From contig CANUCD010000033.1 of assembly GCA_947856335.1 (NCBI GenBank), positions 1 to 9,705 on the forward strand: DNA of 9,705 nucleotides, read 5' to 3'. Source of the DNA: an uncultured Bacilli bacterium (GTDB taxonomy: Bacteria; Bacillota_I; Bacilli_A; RF39; UBA660). The notes under the pieces were generated by a model. The model did no database searches, was not told the origin of the DNA, and was given only the letters and a program-made list of their open reading frames with translations. Both the position numbers and the translations under genes were made by a program. Below are positions 1 to 6,138 of this stretch, piece after piece. Position 1 is the first letter of the stretch. The number at the start of each line of letters is the position of its first letter.

Positions 1-669
1 GCAATACCCCAAAGTTTAATTAAATCGGCATCTCTAAAAGGGAAACTATTTTTTGGAGATGTAATAGCAACTTTAGATAATGAGACCATGATATCCCTTG
101 AAATGTATAATTTATTTAGAGAAGAGGAGTATAAGAAGAGTTTAGGATATATCACAAGGATATTTTCTAATCAATTAGAAGAAAGAGAAAATCATATAGA
201 AGCAAAGAAAGTAATAGGAATAAACCTAATGGAGGGAAATTATCATTACAATAACTTTGATTTTATCAATGATTATGGATTTATCAATAAAAGAAGCTAT
301 GGAAGAATCAAGGATGAATACATAGAAATGTATTTGATAAGACTTGATTTAGTAAGTGATATACGATATACTAAACGAGAAGAGAGATTTATTAAGTGGA
401 TAAACTTAATAAATGCAAGGGATACAAAAGAAATGGAAGCAATATCAAAAGGAGATGAAGTAATGGAAGAAACAGTAAAGTATGTGCGAAGATTTTTAAA
501 CAATGAAGATATCTTAGAGAAGTATGATAAGATGAATACCTTAATAGACCAAGCAGAGTATAAAGGCATACTAAAAACAGCAAAAAAGATGTTAAAAAAG
601 GGAATGTCAACTTTAGATATAACTGAAATGACAGGATTAAGCAAAGAAGAAATAGAAGCATTAAAATAG
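1..669 (+). CDS. Rpn/PD-(D/E)XK nuclease family putative transposase, C-terminal part (5' end outside window)
   Basis: The reading frame is open from base 1, and the first visible ATG (88) has no ribosome binding site, so the gene starts upstream of the window. The 222 visible residues match the Rpn / 'PD-(D/E)XK nuclease family transposase' group: a beta-strand pair ending in ISLEMY, a helix with YKKSLGYITRIFSNQL, the strand KKVIGINLMEGNY, and a helical tail ending in a small helix-turn-helix-like piece (MSTLDITEMTGLSKEEIEAL) typical of this family. Rpn proteins are DNA endonucleases linked to RecA-independent recombination and phage defence; they are not classical transposases. From alignment by eye, Asp at 58-60 and Glu at 100-102 would be the catalytic D and E; the following catalytic position, Lys or Gln in relatives, is Tyr here, so activity is uncertain. 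No neighbour suggests a functional partner. The family call is fairly secure, activity is not. Confidence 0.8.
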   Translation, partial: AIPQSLIKSASLKGKLFFGDVIATLDNETMISLEMYNLFREEEYKKSLGYITRIFSNQLEERENHIEAKKVIGINLMEGNYHYNNFDFINDYGFINKRSYGRIKDEYIEMYLIRLDLVSDIRYTKREERFIKWINLINARDTKEMEAISKGDEVMEETVKYVRRFLNNEDILEKYDKMNTLIDQAEYKGILKTAKKMLKKGMSTLDITEMTGLSKEEIEALK

Positions 670-680
670 TGCTTCTTTTT
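654..680 (+). terminator. Intrinsic terminator of the Rpn-family gene, overlapping its stop codon
   Basis: A 7-bp perfect stem (AGAAGCA at 654-660 with TGCTTCT at 670-676) closes a 9-base loop holding the TAG stop, and runs into a T tract (676-680). The left arm is coding sequence. Confidence 0.65.
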
Positions 681-701
681 ATATAAAATGAATAAAAGAT
701 A

Positions 702-730
702 TTGAAAAATAGTGAATTATTTGATAAGAT
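702..730 (+). promoter_or_regulatory. Sigma-A-type promoter with extended -10 for the TasA-like gene
   Basis: TTGAAA (702-707), a 17-base spacer and TAAGAT (725-730), preceded by TGa, an extended -10. The predicted start near 737 leaves about 20 bases to the ATG, with ribosome binding site GGAGGT at 744-749. Upstream lies only the terminator of the previous gene, so this gene needs its own promoter. Confidence 0.6.
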
Positions 731-756
731 TATTACATAATATGGAGGTCTAAATA

Positions 757-1332
757 ATGAGTGTAGGAAAGAAAAATATAATTTTAGCAAGTATTTTATG
801 CATAAGTATTATTACAATTGGTGTATCTTTTGCTTATTTTACTTCAAATACCGAAGTAAAAGGTACTGGAACAAGTGTGAGTGGTAAAACAGCTGAGTTA
901 ATAAAAGTTACTTATGATGCAGGTTCATCTACTACTACTTTAGAAAATGCTATACCAGGAGATGCTGCTACTAAAGATTTTAGCATAAAAGTAGAGCCAA
1001 CAGAAAATGAAAATACTGTAACATATGCGATAATATTAGATATTAGCACAAATACATTTTCATACTGTAATGATGCTTCTATGGGATGTGAATTAAACGC
1101 TGAAGAATTAACATATTCTCTAAAAGAGGGAGAAAATGTTATTGCAAGTGGTAATCTAACAGAAATAACAGGAAAACAACAATTAGCTAAAATAACAAAG
1201 AATACTAGTAGTGATATAACTTACAATTATACTTTGGAAATTACTTATGTAGATACCCAAAAAACACAAAATCATAATCAAAATAAAACTTTTACGAGCA
1301 ATATTTTAGTAGAATTTGCTAAAGCTGAATAA
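757..1332 (+). CDS. TasA/camelysin-like secreted protein with SipW-cognate signal peptide
   Basis: A 191-residue exported protein. Residues 4-26 are a Lys-led hydrophobic signal segment ending in GVSFAYFTSNTEVKGTG, the pattern of SipW-cognate signal peptides (hydrophobic stretch, then A-[YF]-F-[TN]). Likely cleavage follows Ala26 (S-F-A before Y), leaving a mature N-terminus beginning YFTS. PGDAATKDF (67-75) parallels the PGD-x-x-TKDF motif of Bacillus subtilis TasA, and the rest alternates beta-strands as expected for the TasA/camelysin jelly-roll. Cys104 and Cys111 could form a local disulfide. TasA-type subunits are processed by SipW and assemble into extracellular matrix fibres; a SipW-type peptidase lies about 2.7 kb downstream on the same strand. 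The start is set by GGAGGT 7 bases upstream. No convincing terminator follows, so read-through into the next gene is possible. Fibre formation is inferred from the family; the protein could instead be a camelysin-like surface protein. Confidence 0.8.
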   Translation: MSVGKKNIILASILCISIITIGVSFAYFTSNTEVKGTGTSVSGKTAELIKVTYDAGSSTTTLENAIPGDAATKDFSIKVEPTENENTVTYAIILDISTNTFSYCNDASMGCELNAEELTYSLKEGENVIASGNLTEITGKQQLAKITKNTSSDITYNYTLEITYVDTQKTQNHNQNKTFTSNILVEFAKAE

Positions 1333-1369
1333 TTTATGAGAAAAATATCATTTGTATAGCTTTTAGATA

Positions 1370-1398
1370 TTGCACACCAAGAGTGGTTATGATATACT
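1370..1398 (+). promoter_or_regulatory. Extended -10 promoter for the repeat-stalk gene
   Basis: TATACT (1393-1398) is preceded by TGa, giving a good extended -10; the -35 (TTGCAC, 1370-1375, spacer 17) is poor, as is common with extended -10 promoters. The start near 1405 lies about 18 bases before the ATG, with ribosome binding site AGGGAG at 1409-1414. It would let this gene be expressed independently of the TasA-like gene. Confidence 0.55.
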
Positions 1399-1422
1399 TT
1401 TAAATAGTAGGGAGTGTTCTAA

Positions 1423-3903
1423 ATGAATGATCAAAATTTACAAGAACAATATGCTTTATTAGAAGAGGAAGAAAAAGAAAATAATCGTAAAACAATTATA
1501 ATTATTATTTTATGTATTTTAATTATCCTTGTTACCATCCTTGGTATTTTCTTCTCTATATCTGGTCGAGAAAAAATATGTACTTTAAATTGTGATACTG
1601 ACGAAGATGGAATTATCGACTTAAATATTGATATAGATGGTGATGGCATATGCGATATTAACTGTGATACAAATGGAGATGGCATACCTGATTATAACAT
1701 CGATTATAGAGGAGATAGAAAACCACACTTTAATATTAAAACCCCAAATGGACTAATTAACCCAGTTAATAAAGATGTCAATAATGATGGTAAGCCTGAT
1801 TTTAATATTGATATAGATGGTGATGGATACCCTGATATCAATATTGATTTAGACAATTCAGGTACTTGTGACCTAAACTGTTTAGTTGATGGAAAAGATG
1901 ATGAATACTATAATCTTGATATGAATGGGGATGGCATACCTGATGTAAATGTTGATACAGATGGTGATGGTATACCTGATACTAATTTAATCAATAAAGA
2001 TACTGATAATGATGGTGTATGTGATTTAAATTGTGATACCAATGAAGATGGTATTCCTGATATCAATATTGATATAGATAATGATGACAAACCAGACTTA
2101 AATATTGATACGGATAATGATGGTATATGTGATATTAACTGTGATACCGATAATGATGGTCATCCAGACATTAACATAGATGTAGATGGCGATGGTAAAC
2201 CTGATGTAAATATAGACACAGATGGTGATAAAAAGCCAGATGATAATTTAATGAATCAAGATACCAACAATGATGGTACATGTGATTTAAATTGTGATAC
2301 TGATGGTGATGGCAAACCTGATACTAACATTGATACCGATAATGATGGCAAACCAGATACCAATATTGATACCGATAATGATGGTAAGCCAGATATAAAC
2401 ATTGATACCGATAATGACGGTACATGTGATTTAAATTGTGATACTGATGGTGATGGCAAACCAGATACCAATATTGATTATGATGGCGATGGCAAACCAG
2501 ACTTTAATATTGATACAGATGGTGATACCAAACCAGATGATAACTTAATGAATCAAGATAAAGAGCCACAAGACGGTATATGTGATTTAAACTGTGATAC
2601 TGATGATGATGGATTCCCAGATACCAATATTGATATAGATGGTGATGGTAATCCAGATATTAACATTGATACTGATAATAATAAGCAACCTGATATCAAC
2701 ATAGATTATGATGGTGACGGTGTATGTGATATTAACTGTGACACTAATGGCGATGGCAAACCAGATGATAACTTAATGGATCAAGATACCGACAATGATG
2801 GTGTATGTGAGATTAACTGTGATACTAATGATGATGGATATCCAGATACCAATATTGATATAGATAGTGATGGTAACCCAGATATTAACATTGATACCGA
2901 TAATGATGGTGTATGTGAGATTAACTGTGATACTGATGGCGATGGCAAACCAGATACAAACATCGACGTTGATTATGACGGTAAGCCAGACATTAACGTT
3001 GATACAGATGATGATACCAAACCAGATGATAACTTAATGGATCAAGATACCAATGGTGATGGTGTATGCGACATCAACTGTGATACTGATGGCGACGGTT
3101 TTCCAGATAAAAATGTTGATATAGATGGCGATGGAACATGCGACTATAATTGTGATATTAACGGTGATGGTGTATGTGACTATTACTGTAAAGATGAACT
3201 ATATAACAATGCTGATTTAAAAAATCTAAGTGTTGAAAATTATGTATTAAAACCAAACTTTAATGCAAATATAACAAATTATACTGTAGAGATTGCTCAT
3301 TCTGCAACATCTGTTATCATAAATGCAACTGCCTTTAGTCCAAATGCTAAAGTAACAGGAACTGGTAATATTAAAATTACTCAAGATGAAACAATTGTAA
3401 AAGTAAATGTTACTGCTGAAAGTGGAAAAGTAAAAACATATACAATTACTTTAGTTAAAAAAGAAGAACCTCCAGTTGTAGACCCAGGAGATGGAGATTT
3501 TGATATTGATGATTTAGAAGGCTTACTAATGGTAAGTTATACTAAACCATTAAAAGCCGAAAATATTTTCCCTGGTTGGGAAGGAAGTCATGAATTTGTT
3601 TTAACTAACAACTCTGATTATGCAATGGTATATGAAATAAAATTAGTAAATGTTAAAAATGATTTTACAAGTAACAATTATGTTTATAATCTAGAAAAAA
3701 ATGGCAAAATTATTAAAGAAACTGCTCCAGCTGTAAAGGAAGATACAACAATTGCTAAAGATTTAGTTATTCAAGCAGGAGAGTCAATTAAATTTGCTAT
3801 TAACTATGAATTTGTGGAAATAGGAGAACCTCAAGATTATGACCAAGGAAGAAATTATAGTGCAACGGTTCAAATAGGAGCATATAAAATTCATAACCAA
3901 TAG
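1423..3903 (+). CDS. Membrane-anchored calcium-binding-repeat stalk protein with cadherin-like and C-terminal TasA-like domains
   Basis: An 826-residue protein with clear modular order. Residues 1-23 are a short charged cytoplasmic tail and 24-46 one membrane helix (N-in signal anchor; no SipW-type AYF motif, so it probably stays anchored). Residues 53-590 hold about 40 copies of a 12-residue unit N-[IC]-D-x-D-x-D-G-x-[PC]-D-x, a thrombospondin-type-3-like DxDxDGxxD calcium-binding pattern. Residues 598-679 match the bacterial cadherin-like beta-sandwich family (LKNLSVEN...NITNYTVEI...VNVTAESGKVKTYTITLV). After an acidic linker, residues 699-824 form a beta-rich domain resembling the TasA-like protein encoded just upstream (ENxxPG, YxIxL and a final Q...G...I strand pattern). 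All 28 extracellular cysteines are C-x3-C pairs. The arrangement suggests a stalk holding a TasA-like head far from the membrane, perhaps a fibre anchor or nucleator; that role is inference. An alternative is an adhesin. The start has AGGGAG 8 bases upstream, and a strong terminator follows. Confidence 0.85.
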   Translation: MNDQNLQEQYALLEEEEKENNRKTIIIIILCILIILVTILGIFFSISGREKICTLNCDTDEDGIIDLNIDIDGDGICDINCDTNGDGIPDYNIDYRGDRKPHFNIKTPNGLINPVNKDVNNDGKPDFNIDIDGDGYPDINIDLDNSGTCDLNCLVDGKDDEYYNLDMNGDGIPDVNVDTDGDGIPDTNLINKDTDNDGVCDLNCDTNEDGIPDINIDIDNDDKPDLNIDTDNDGICDINCDTDNDGHPDINIDVDGDGKPDVNIDTDGDKKPDDNLMNQDTNNDGTCDLNCDTDGDGKPDTNIDTDNDGKPDTNIDTDNDGKPDINIDTDNDGTCDLNCDTDGDGKPDTNIDYDGDGKPDFNIDTDGDTKPDDNLMNQDKEPQDGICDLNCDTDDDGFPDTNIDIDGDGNPDINIDTDNNKQPDINIDYDGDGVCDINCDTNGDGKPDDNLMDQDTDNDGVCEINCDTNDDGYPDTNIDIDSDGNPDINIDTDNDGVCEINCDTDGDGKPDTNIDVDYDGKPDINVDTDDDTKPDDNLMDQDTNGDGVCDINCDTDGDGFPDKNVDIDGDGTCDYNCDINGDGVCDYYCKDELYNNADLKNLSVENYVLKPNFNANITNYTVEIAHSATSVIINATAFSPNAKVTGTGNIKITQDETIVKVNVTAESGKVKTYTITLVKKEEPPVVDPGDGDFDIDDLEGLLMVSYTKPLKAENIFPGWEGSHEFVLTNNSDYAMVYEIKLVNVKNDFTSNNYVYNLEKNGKIIKETAPAVKEDTTIAKDLVIQAGESIKFAINYEFVEIGEPQDYDQGRNYSATVQIGAYKIHNQ
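1579..3192 (+). repeat. Coding minisatellite of 36-base units (12-residue calcium-binding-type repeats)
   Basis: About 40 in-frame copies of a 36-base unit encode N-[IC]-D-x-D-x-D-G-x-[PC]-D-x, so about one residue in three is Asp. A higher-order cassette is marked by NL[IM][ND][KQ]D at residues 188, 275, 374, 450 and 537 (spacings 87, 99, 76 and 87 residues); each marker inserts 1-3 extra residues that break the 12-residue period. The unit just before the last four markers is mostly degenerate, with Gly replaced by Lys or Thr in three of them (DKKPDDNL, DTKPDDNL twice). Units near the N-terminus (residues 93-165) are the most diverged. Confidence 0.9.
2275..2462 (+). repeat. Pair of identical 44-base direct repeats inside the minisatellite
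   Basis: Bases 2275-2318 and 2419-2462 are identical over 44 bases and lie exactly 144 bases (four units) apart. Other exact copies are 33 bases at 2758-2790 and 3019-3051 (261 bases apart, one 87-residue cassette), and 33 bases at 2794-2826 and 2902-2934 (108 bases, three units). Identity including third codon positions points to recent duplication or gene conversion. Confidence 0.85.
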
Positions 3904-3930
3904 TCTTAGCGAAAAGCTAAGGCTTTTTTT
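3903..3930 (+). terminator. Strong intrinsic terminator after the stalk gene
   Basis: An 8-bp stem (3903-3910 with 3916-3923, including one G-T pair) closes a GAAAA loop and is followed by seven T (3924-3930). It begins on the last base of the stop codon and separates the stalk gene from the signal peptidase gene. Confidence 0.85.
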
Positions 3931-3955
3931 ATGAGAAAAAAATGATTTAAGTATC

Positions 3956-3984
3956 TTGTAATTTATAGATGAATGGGATATAAT
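3956..3984 (+). promoter_or_regulatory. Sigma-A-type promoter for the SipW-type peptidase gene
   Basis: TTGTAA (3956-3961), a 17-base spacer and a perfect TATAAT (3979-3984). The start near 3991 leaves about 20 bases to the ATG. The ribosome binding site AGGAGGGG (3997-4004) is the strongest in the window. Confidence 0.7.
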
Positions 3985-4010
3985 AGATTATAGAATAGGA
4001 GGGGCTCAAG

Positions 4011-4790
4011 ATGAAAGAAAAAGATCTATCATGGCGCTTTATTGTTCATATCATCTTAAAAATCTTATCATGGGCTCTCTTTGTTATCTTATTATTAGTA
4101 GCAATTTTCTTATTATATTATTATATAGCTAATAAAATATATGTAGCTAAAGGTTCTGGACATGAACCTAAATTTTCAATCTATACTATAGCAACTGGTT
4201 CTATGGTACCAAATATCAATCCTCTAGATGCCGTAATAAACATGAAAGTAAATAATTCTAGCGATTTAAAAGTAGGAGATATTATTACTTTTATCTCATC
4301 AAGCCCAGCTAGTGCAGGACTAACTATTACTCACCGTATTAGAGAAATTACAGAAGATGAAAATGGTAACGCTTGTTTCGTTACTAAAGGAGATGCTAAT
4401 AATATTGAAGATGAATCTTGTGCTAAGTTTCAAAATATTATTGGTAAAGTAATTATAAAGATACCAGGACTAGGTCATATTCAAAAGTTTTTAGCATCAG
4501 GTATAGGTTGGCTCTTATTTATTTTAATACCAGCACTTATTATTATTGCTAGAGATATCATGAAACTAACAAGATTATCAGCTATCAAAGATAATGCTTC
4601 TAAAATGACTGAAAAAAAGAAGAAAAATCCCAAAAAAGAAGCCGAAGAAAAAAGAAGAAAAGAAGAAATAAAAAGAAAGCTTTTAAATGAAAATAAAGGG
4701 GAAAAACAATATTATAAAGACCCAACTATTAAAGAAATAGAAAAGGAAAAAATAGATAAAAATAACAAACAAAAACGAAAGAAAAACTAA
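4011..4790 (+). CDS. sipW: Signal peptidase I, SipW/ER type (S26B)
   Basis: A 259-residue membrane protease expected to remove signal peptides on the outer face of the membrane. Order: hydrophobic helix (about 11-39), extracytoplasmic catalytic domain, second helix (about 165-183), charged tail. ATGSMVPNI holds the nucleophile Ser64; THRI (His108) replaces the Lys of ordinary bacterial type I peptidases, the hallmark of SipW, archaeal and ER enzymes; KGDANN gives Asp128. These enzymes typically sit beside the substrates they process, and the TasA-like gene with a SipW-cognate signal is close by, so that protein is the likely substrate (inference). The last 65 residues are an unusual Lys/Glu-rich stretch predicted to be cytoplasmic. 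The start is fixed by AGGAGGGG and a good promoter. The stop codon overlaps that of the convergent FemABX gene. The symbol reflects type, not proven orthology. Confidence 0.9.
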   Translation: MKEKDLSWRFIVHIILKILSWALFVILLLVAIFLLYYYIANKIYVAKGSGHEPKFSIYTIATGSMVPNINPLDAVINMKVNNSSDLKVGDIITFISSSPASAGLTITHRIREITEDENGNACFVTKGDANNIEDESCAKFQNIIGKVIIKIPGLGHIQKFLASGIGWLLFILIPALIIIARDIMKLTRLSAIKDNASKMTEKKKKNPKKEAEEKRRKEEIKRKLLNENKGEKQYYKDPTIKEIEKEKIDKNNKQKRKKN

Positions 4791-4807
4791 ATTCCTTTCG
4801 TTTTTTT
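4771..4807. terminator. Shared terminator embedded in the 3' ends of two convergent genes
   Basis: An 11-bp perfect stem (4771-4781 with 4795-4805) closes a 13-base loop that holds both overlapping stop codons. On the plus strand it ends in seven T (4801-4807); on the minus strand the A-rich stretch before 4771 reads as an interrupted T tract, so it may work both ways, better for the plus strand. Both arms are coding sequence in one gene or the other. Confidence 0.7.
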
Positions 4808-6028
4808 ATTAAATTCTTTAGCAAGTAATCCCTTTTTAATTAAATTATGATAATCATGTTCATTTAATACTAAATCAAATTCCCCAATAAATTCATATAT
4901 ATGGGGCTTAAATCCAAGTTTAAATTCATTAAGTCCTCTATATGGATTCATCTTGGTAAAATCACCTGTAAGTCCATTTAAATCAACAAACTTATAATTA
5001 TTTTTATAATATTCTAATATTTGATAATGTAAAAAATAATTAGGATTAAAACTTTTATATTCTTGATTAAACCCACTAATAACAATATGAACACGATTTA
5101 GATAACGAATAACAAAAGCTCCTGCAACATAGACCTCTTTATTATCTTTTAATCCCTTAGTAGCTATCTCAATATCATTCTTATAAGAAAGAAGTGTTTT
5201 ATCAGATTCCATCTTCTCTTTAATATAAGTATCACTCTTATATTGCATTAACTTTTCAGTTAATTCATTATTATGCTCTAATTCTTTATCATATAATGCT
5301 TTACTATTCATTAAGTATTGTTGATAATCAATTTTAACTAAAAACAAATCAGCCATACCATGATAATCAAAAATATTATAATAATTCTTATAATAATATG
5401 AATGACTATCCTTTTTCCTTTTAATAAACTCAAAAAATAAATCTAATTCATCTCTACTTTTCTTCTCAAAAACAAGCCCCTTTTTAATACCTTTTCGTAT
5501 CTTATTTTTCGTATTTTTACTTAGATTCTCAAATTTATATTCTTCTAAATTTATAATACCATTAAATCTTGGAAATAAACTTTCAAAATATTTATTATCT
5601 TTAAGTTTTAAAAAACCTAGTTCTTTTAAATAATCTCTAACAATAATATTTTGATTATAGTTAGTAATCTTAGTTTTTAAATCAATTTCACTAATTGCAA
5701 TCTCAGGGTTAATCTTAATAAAGCATAATTTTTTAGCATAATAACTTTTTATAGCCTCAGTAAAATCTTTTAATAAGTCATAATCAAAATAATCAAGCAA
5801 AAACCCTTTAGGAGCATACCCATATTTAATAGAAAGACCAATCTTTTTAATCAATATTAAAGACACAGCTTTAATAACTCCTAGTTCATCTACATAACCA
5901 ATAAATTCATAATCATATCCAGCCTCAGCCATCAAAAGAGCATAACAAGAGCTTTGATAATATGAACTAAGTGGAAAAATCTTCGCTAAACTATCAAACT
6001 CAGCAATAGATAGTTCTTTTATATGCAT
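4787..6028 (-). CDS. FemABX-family aminoacyltransferase (peptidoglycan branch formation)
   Basis: A 413-residue cytoplasmic enzyme of the FemA/FemB/FemX/MurM group, at the usual family length. These transfer an amino acid from aminoacyl-tRNA to the lysine of lipid II or the growing interpeptide bridge. Visible features: YYQSSCYALLM (24-33), a common N-terminal family motif; YAPKGFLLDY (71-80); the basic block LSKNTKNKIRKGIKKGL (169-185); a long charged helical insert (about 233-292) in the position of the coiled-coil arm; and the C-terminal GNAT-like core with DLNGLTGDF and GLNEFKLGFKP (349-375), the most conserved family signature. The amino acid added cannot be told from sequence. The start has GGGGTGAT just upstream on the minus strand and a near-consensus promoter. 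It is convergent with the signal peptidase and divergent from the DUF308 gene, so it is probably transcribed alone. It indicates that the organism makes cross-linked peptidoglycan. Confidence 0.88.
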   Translation of the reverse strand: MHIKELSIAEFDSLAKIFPLSSYYQSSCYALLMAEAGYDYEFIGYVDELGVIKAVSLILIKKIGLSIKYGYAPKGFLLDYFDYDLLKDFTEAIKSYYAKKLCFIKINPEIAISEIDLKTKITNYNQNIIVRDYLKELGFLKLKDNKYFESLFPRFNGIINLEEYKFENLSKNTKNKIRKGIKKGLVFEKKSRDELDLFFEFIKRKKDSHSYYYKNYYNIFDYHGMADLFLVKIDYQQYLMNSKALYDKELEHNNELTEKLMQYKSDTYIKEKMESDKTLLSYKNDIEIATKGLKDNKEVYVAGAFVIRYLNRVHIVISGFNQEYKSFNPNYFLHYQILEYYKNNYKFVDLNGLTGDFTKMNPYRGLNEFKLGFKPHIYEFIGEFDLVLNEHDYHNLIKKGLLAKEFNKKTKGI

Positions 6029-6047
6029 AGCATCACCCCTCTAAATA

Positions 6048-6064
6048 ATGCTATATTATAGCAT
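6048..6064. promoter_or_regulatory. Perfect palindrome over the FemABX gene -10 box, candidate operator
   Basis: ATGCTATA (6048-6055) and TATAGCAT (6057-6064) are perfect inverted arms around one central base. The palindrome covers the -10 box and expected transcription start of the minus-strand promoter, so a bound dimeric repressor would block it. Part of the symmetry comes for free from the AT-rich -10 box, so function is uncertain. Confidence 0.4.
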
Positions 6065-6083
6065 AAACAACTTCTTTTGTCTA
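6055..6083 (-). promoter_or_regulatory. Near-consensus extended -10 promoter for the FemABX gene
   Basis: Read on the minus strand: TAGACA (6083-6078), a 17-base spacer, and TATAAT (6060-6055) preceded by TGc. The start near 6048 lies about 20 bases before the ATG. This is the closest match to consensus in the window. Confidence 0.75.
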
Positions 6084-6090
6084 TTACAGA

Positions 6091-6118
6091 TTGACTAGTC
6101 TAAAAATTATAGTATAAT
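6091..6118 (+). promoter_or_regulatory. Sigma-A-type promoter for the DUF308 gene
   Basis: TTGACT (6091-6096), a 16-base spacer and TATAAT (6113-6118). The predicted start (about 6125) falls just before the AGGAGG ribosome binding site (6126-6131), giving a leader of about 14 bases. Its -35 box is only 7 bases from the -35 of the divergent FemABX promoter, so the two polymerases could interfere. Confidence 0.7.
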
Positions 6119-6138
6119 TATAAATAGGAGGAATAAAA

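Noticed and set aside
297..790. Hydrophobic minus-strand open frames at 297-644 and 392-790.
   Set aside because: They lie antisense to a recognised gene, lack promoters and ribosome binding sites, and their Leu/Phe/Ser richness is what reversed AT-rich Lys/Glu coding sequence gives.
790..810. Cysteine in the signal segment of the TasA-like protein (residue 15) as a lipobox.
   Set aside because: The preceding residues S-I-L do not fit a lipobox, which needs a small residue directly before Cys, and the Cys lies in the middle of the hydrophobic stretch.
1319..1366. Possible terminator after the TasA-like gene (CTAAAGCT with AGCTTTTAG).
   Set aside because: The loop is about 31 bases, the stem only 6 clean pairs, and the T tract only four; too weak to call.
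1908..2963. Open frames on the minus strand inside the repeat region (ending at 1908, 2256 and 2781), rich in Ser/Pro/Val.
   Set aside because: They are the complement of the 36-base repeat, have no ribosome binding sites, and all repeat the same SPSVS-type pattern.
1579..3192. CRISPR-like or dockerin interpretation of the regular repeats.
   Set aside because: The repeats are in frame, tandem without unique spacers, and encode a 9-residue DxDxDGxxD loop with a 12-residue period; dockerins have only two 22-residue segments with helices.
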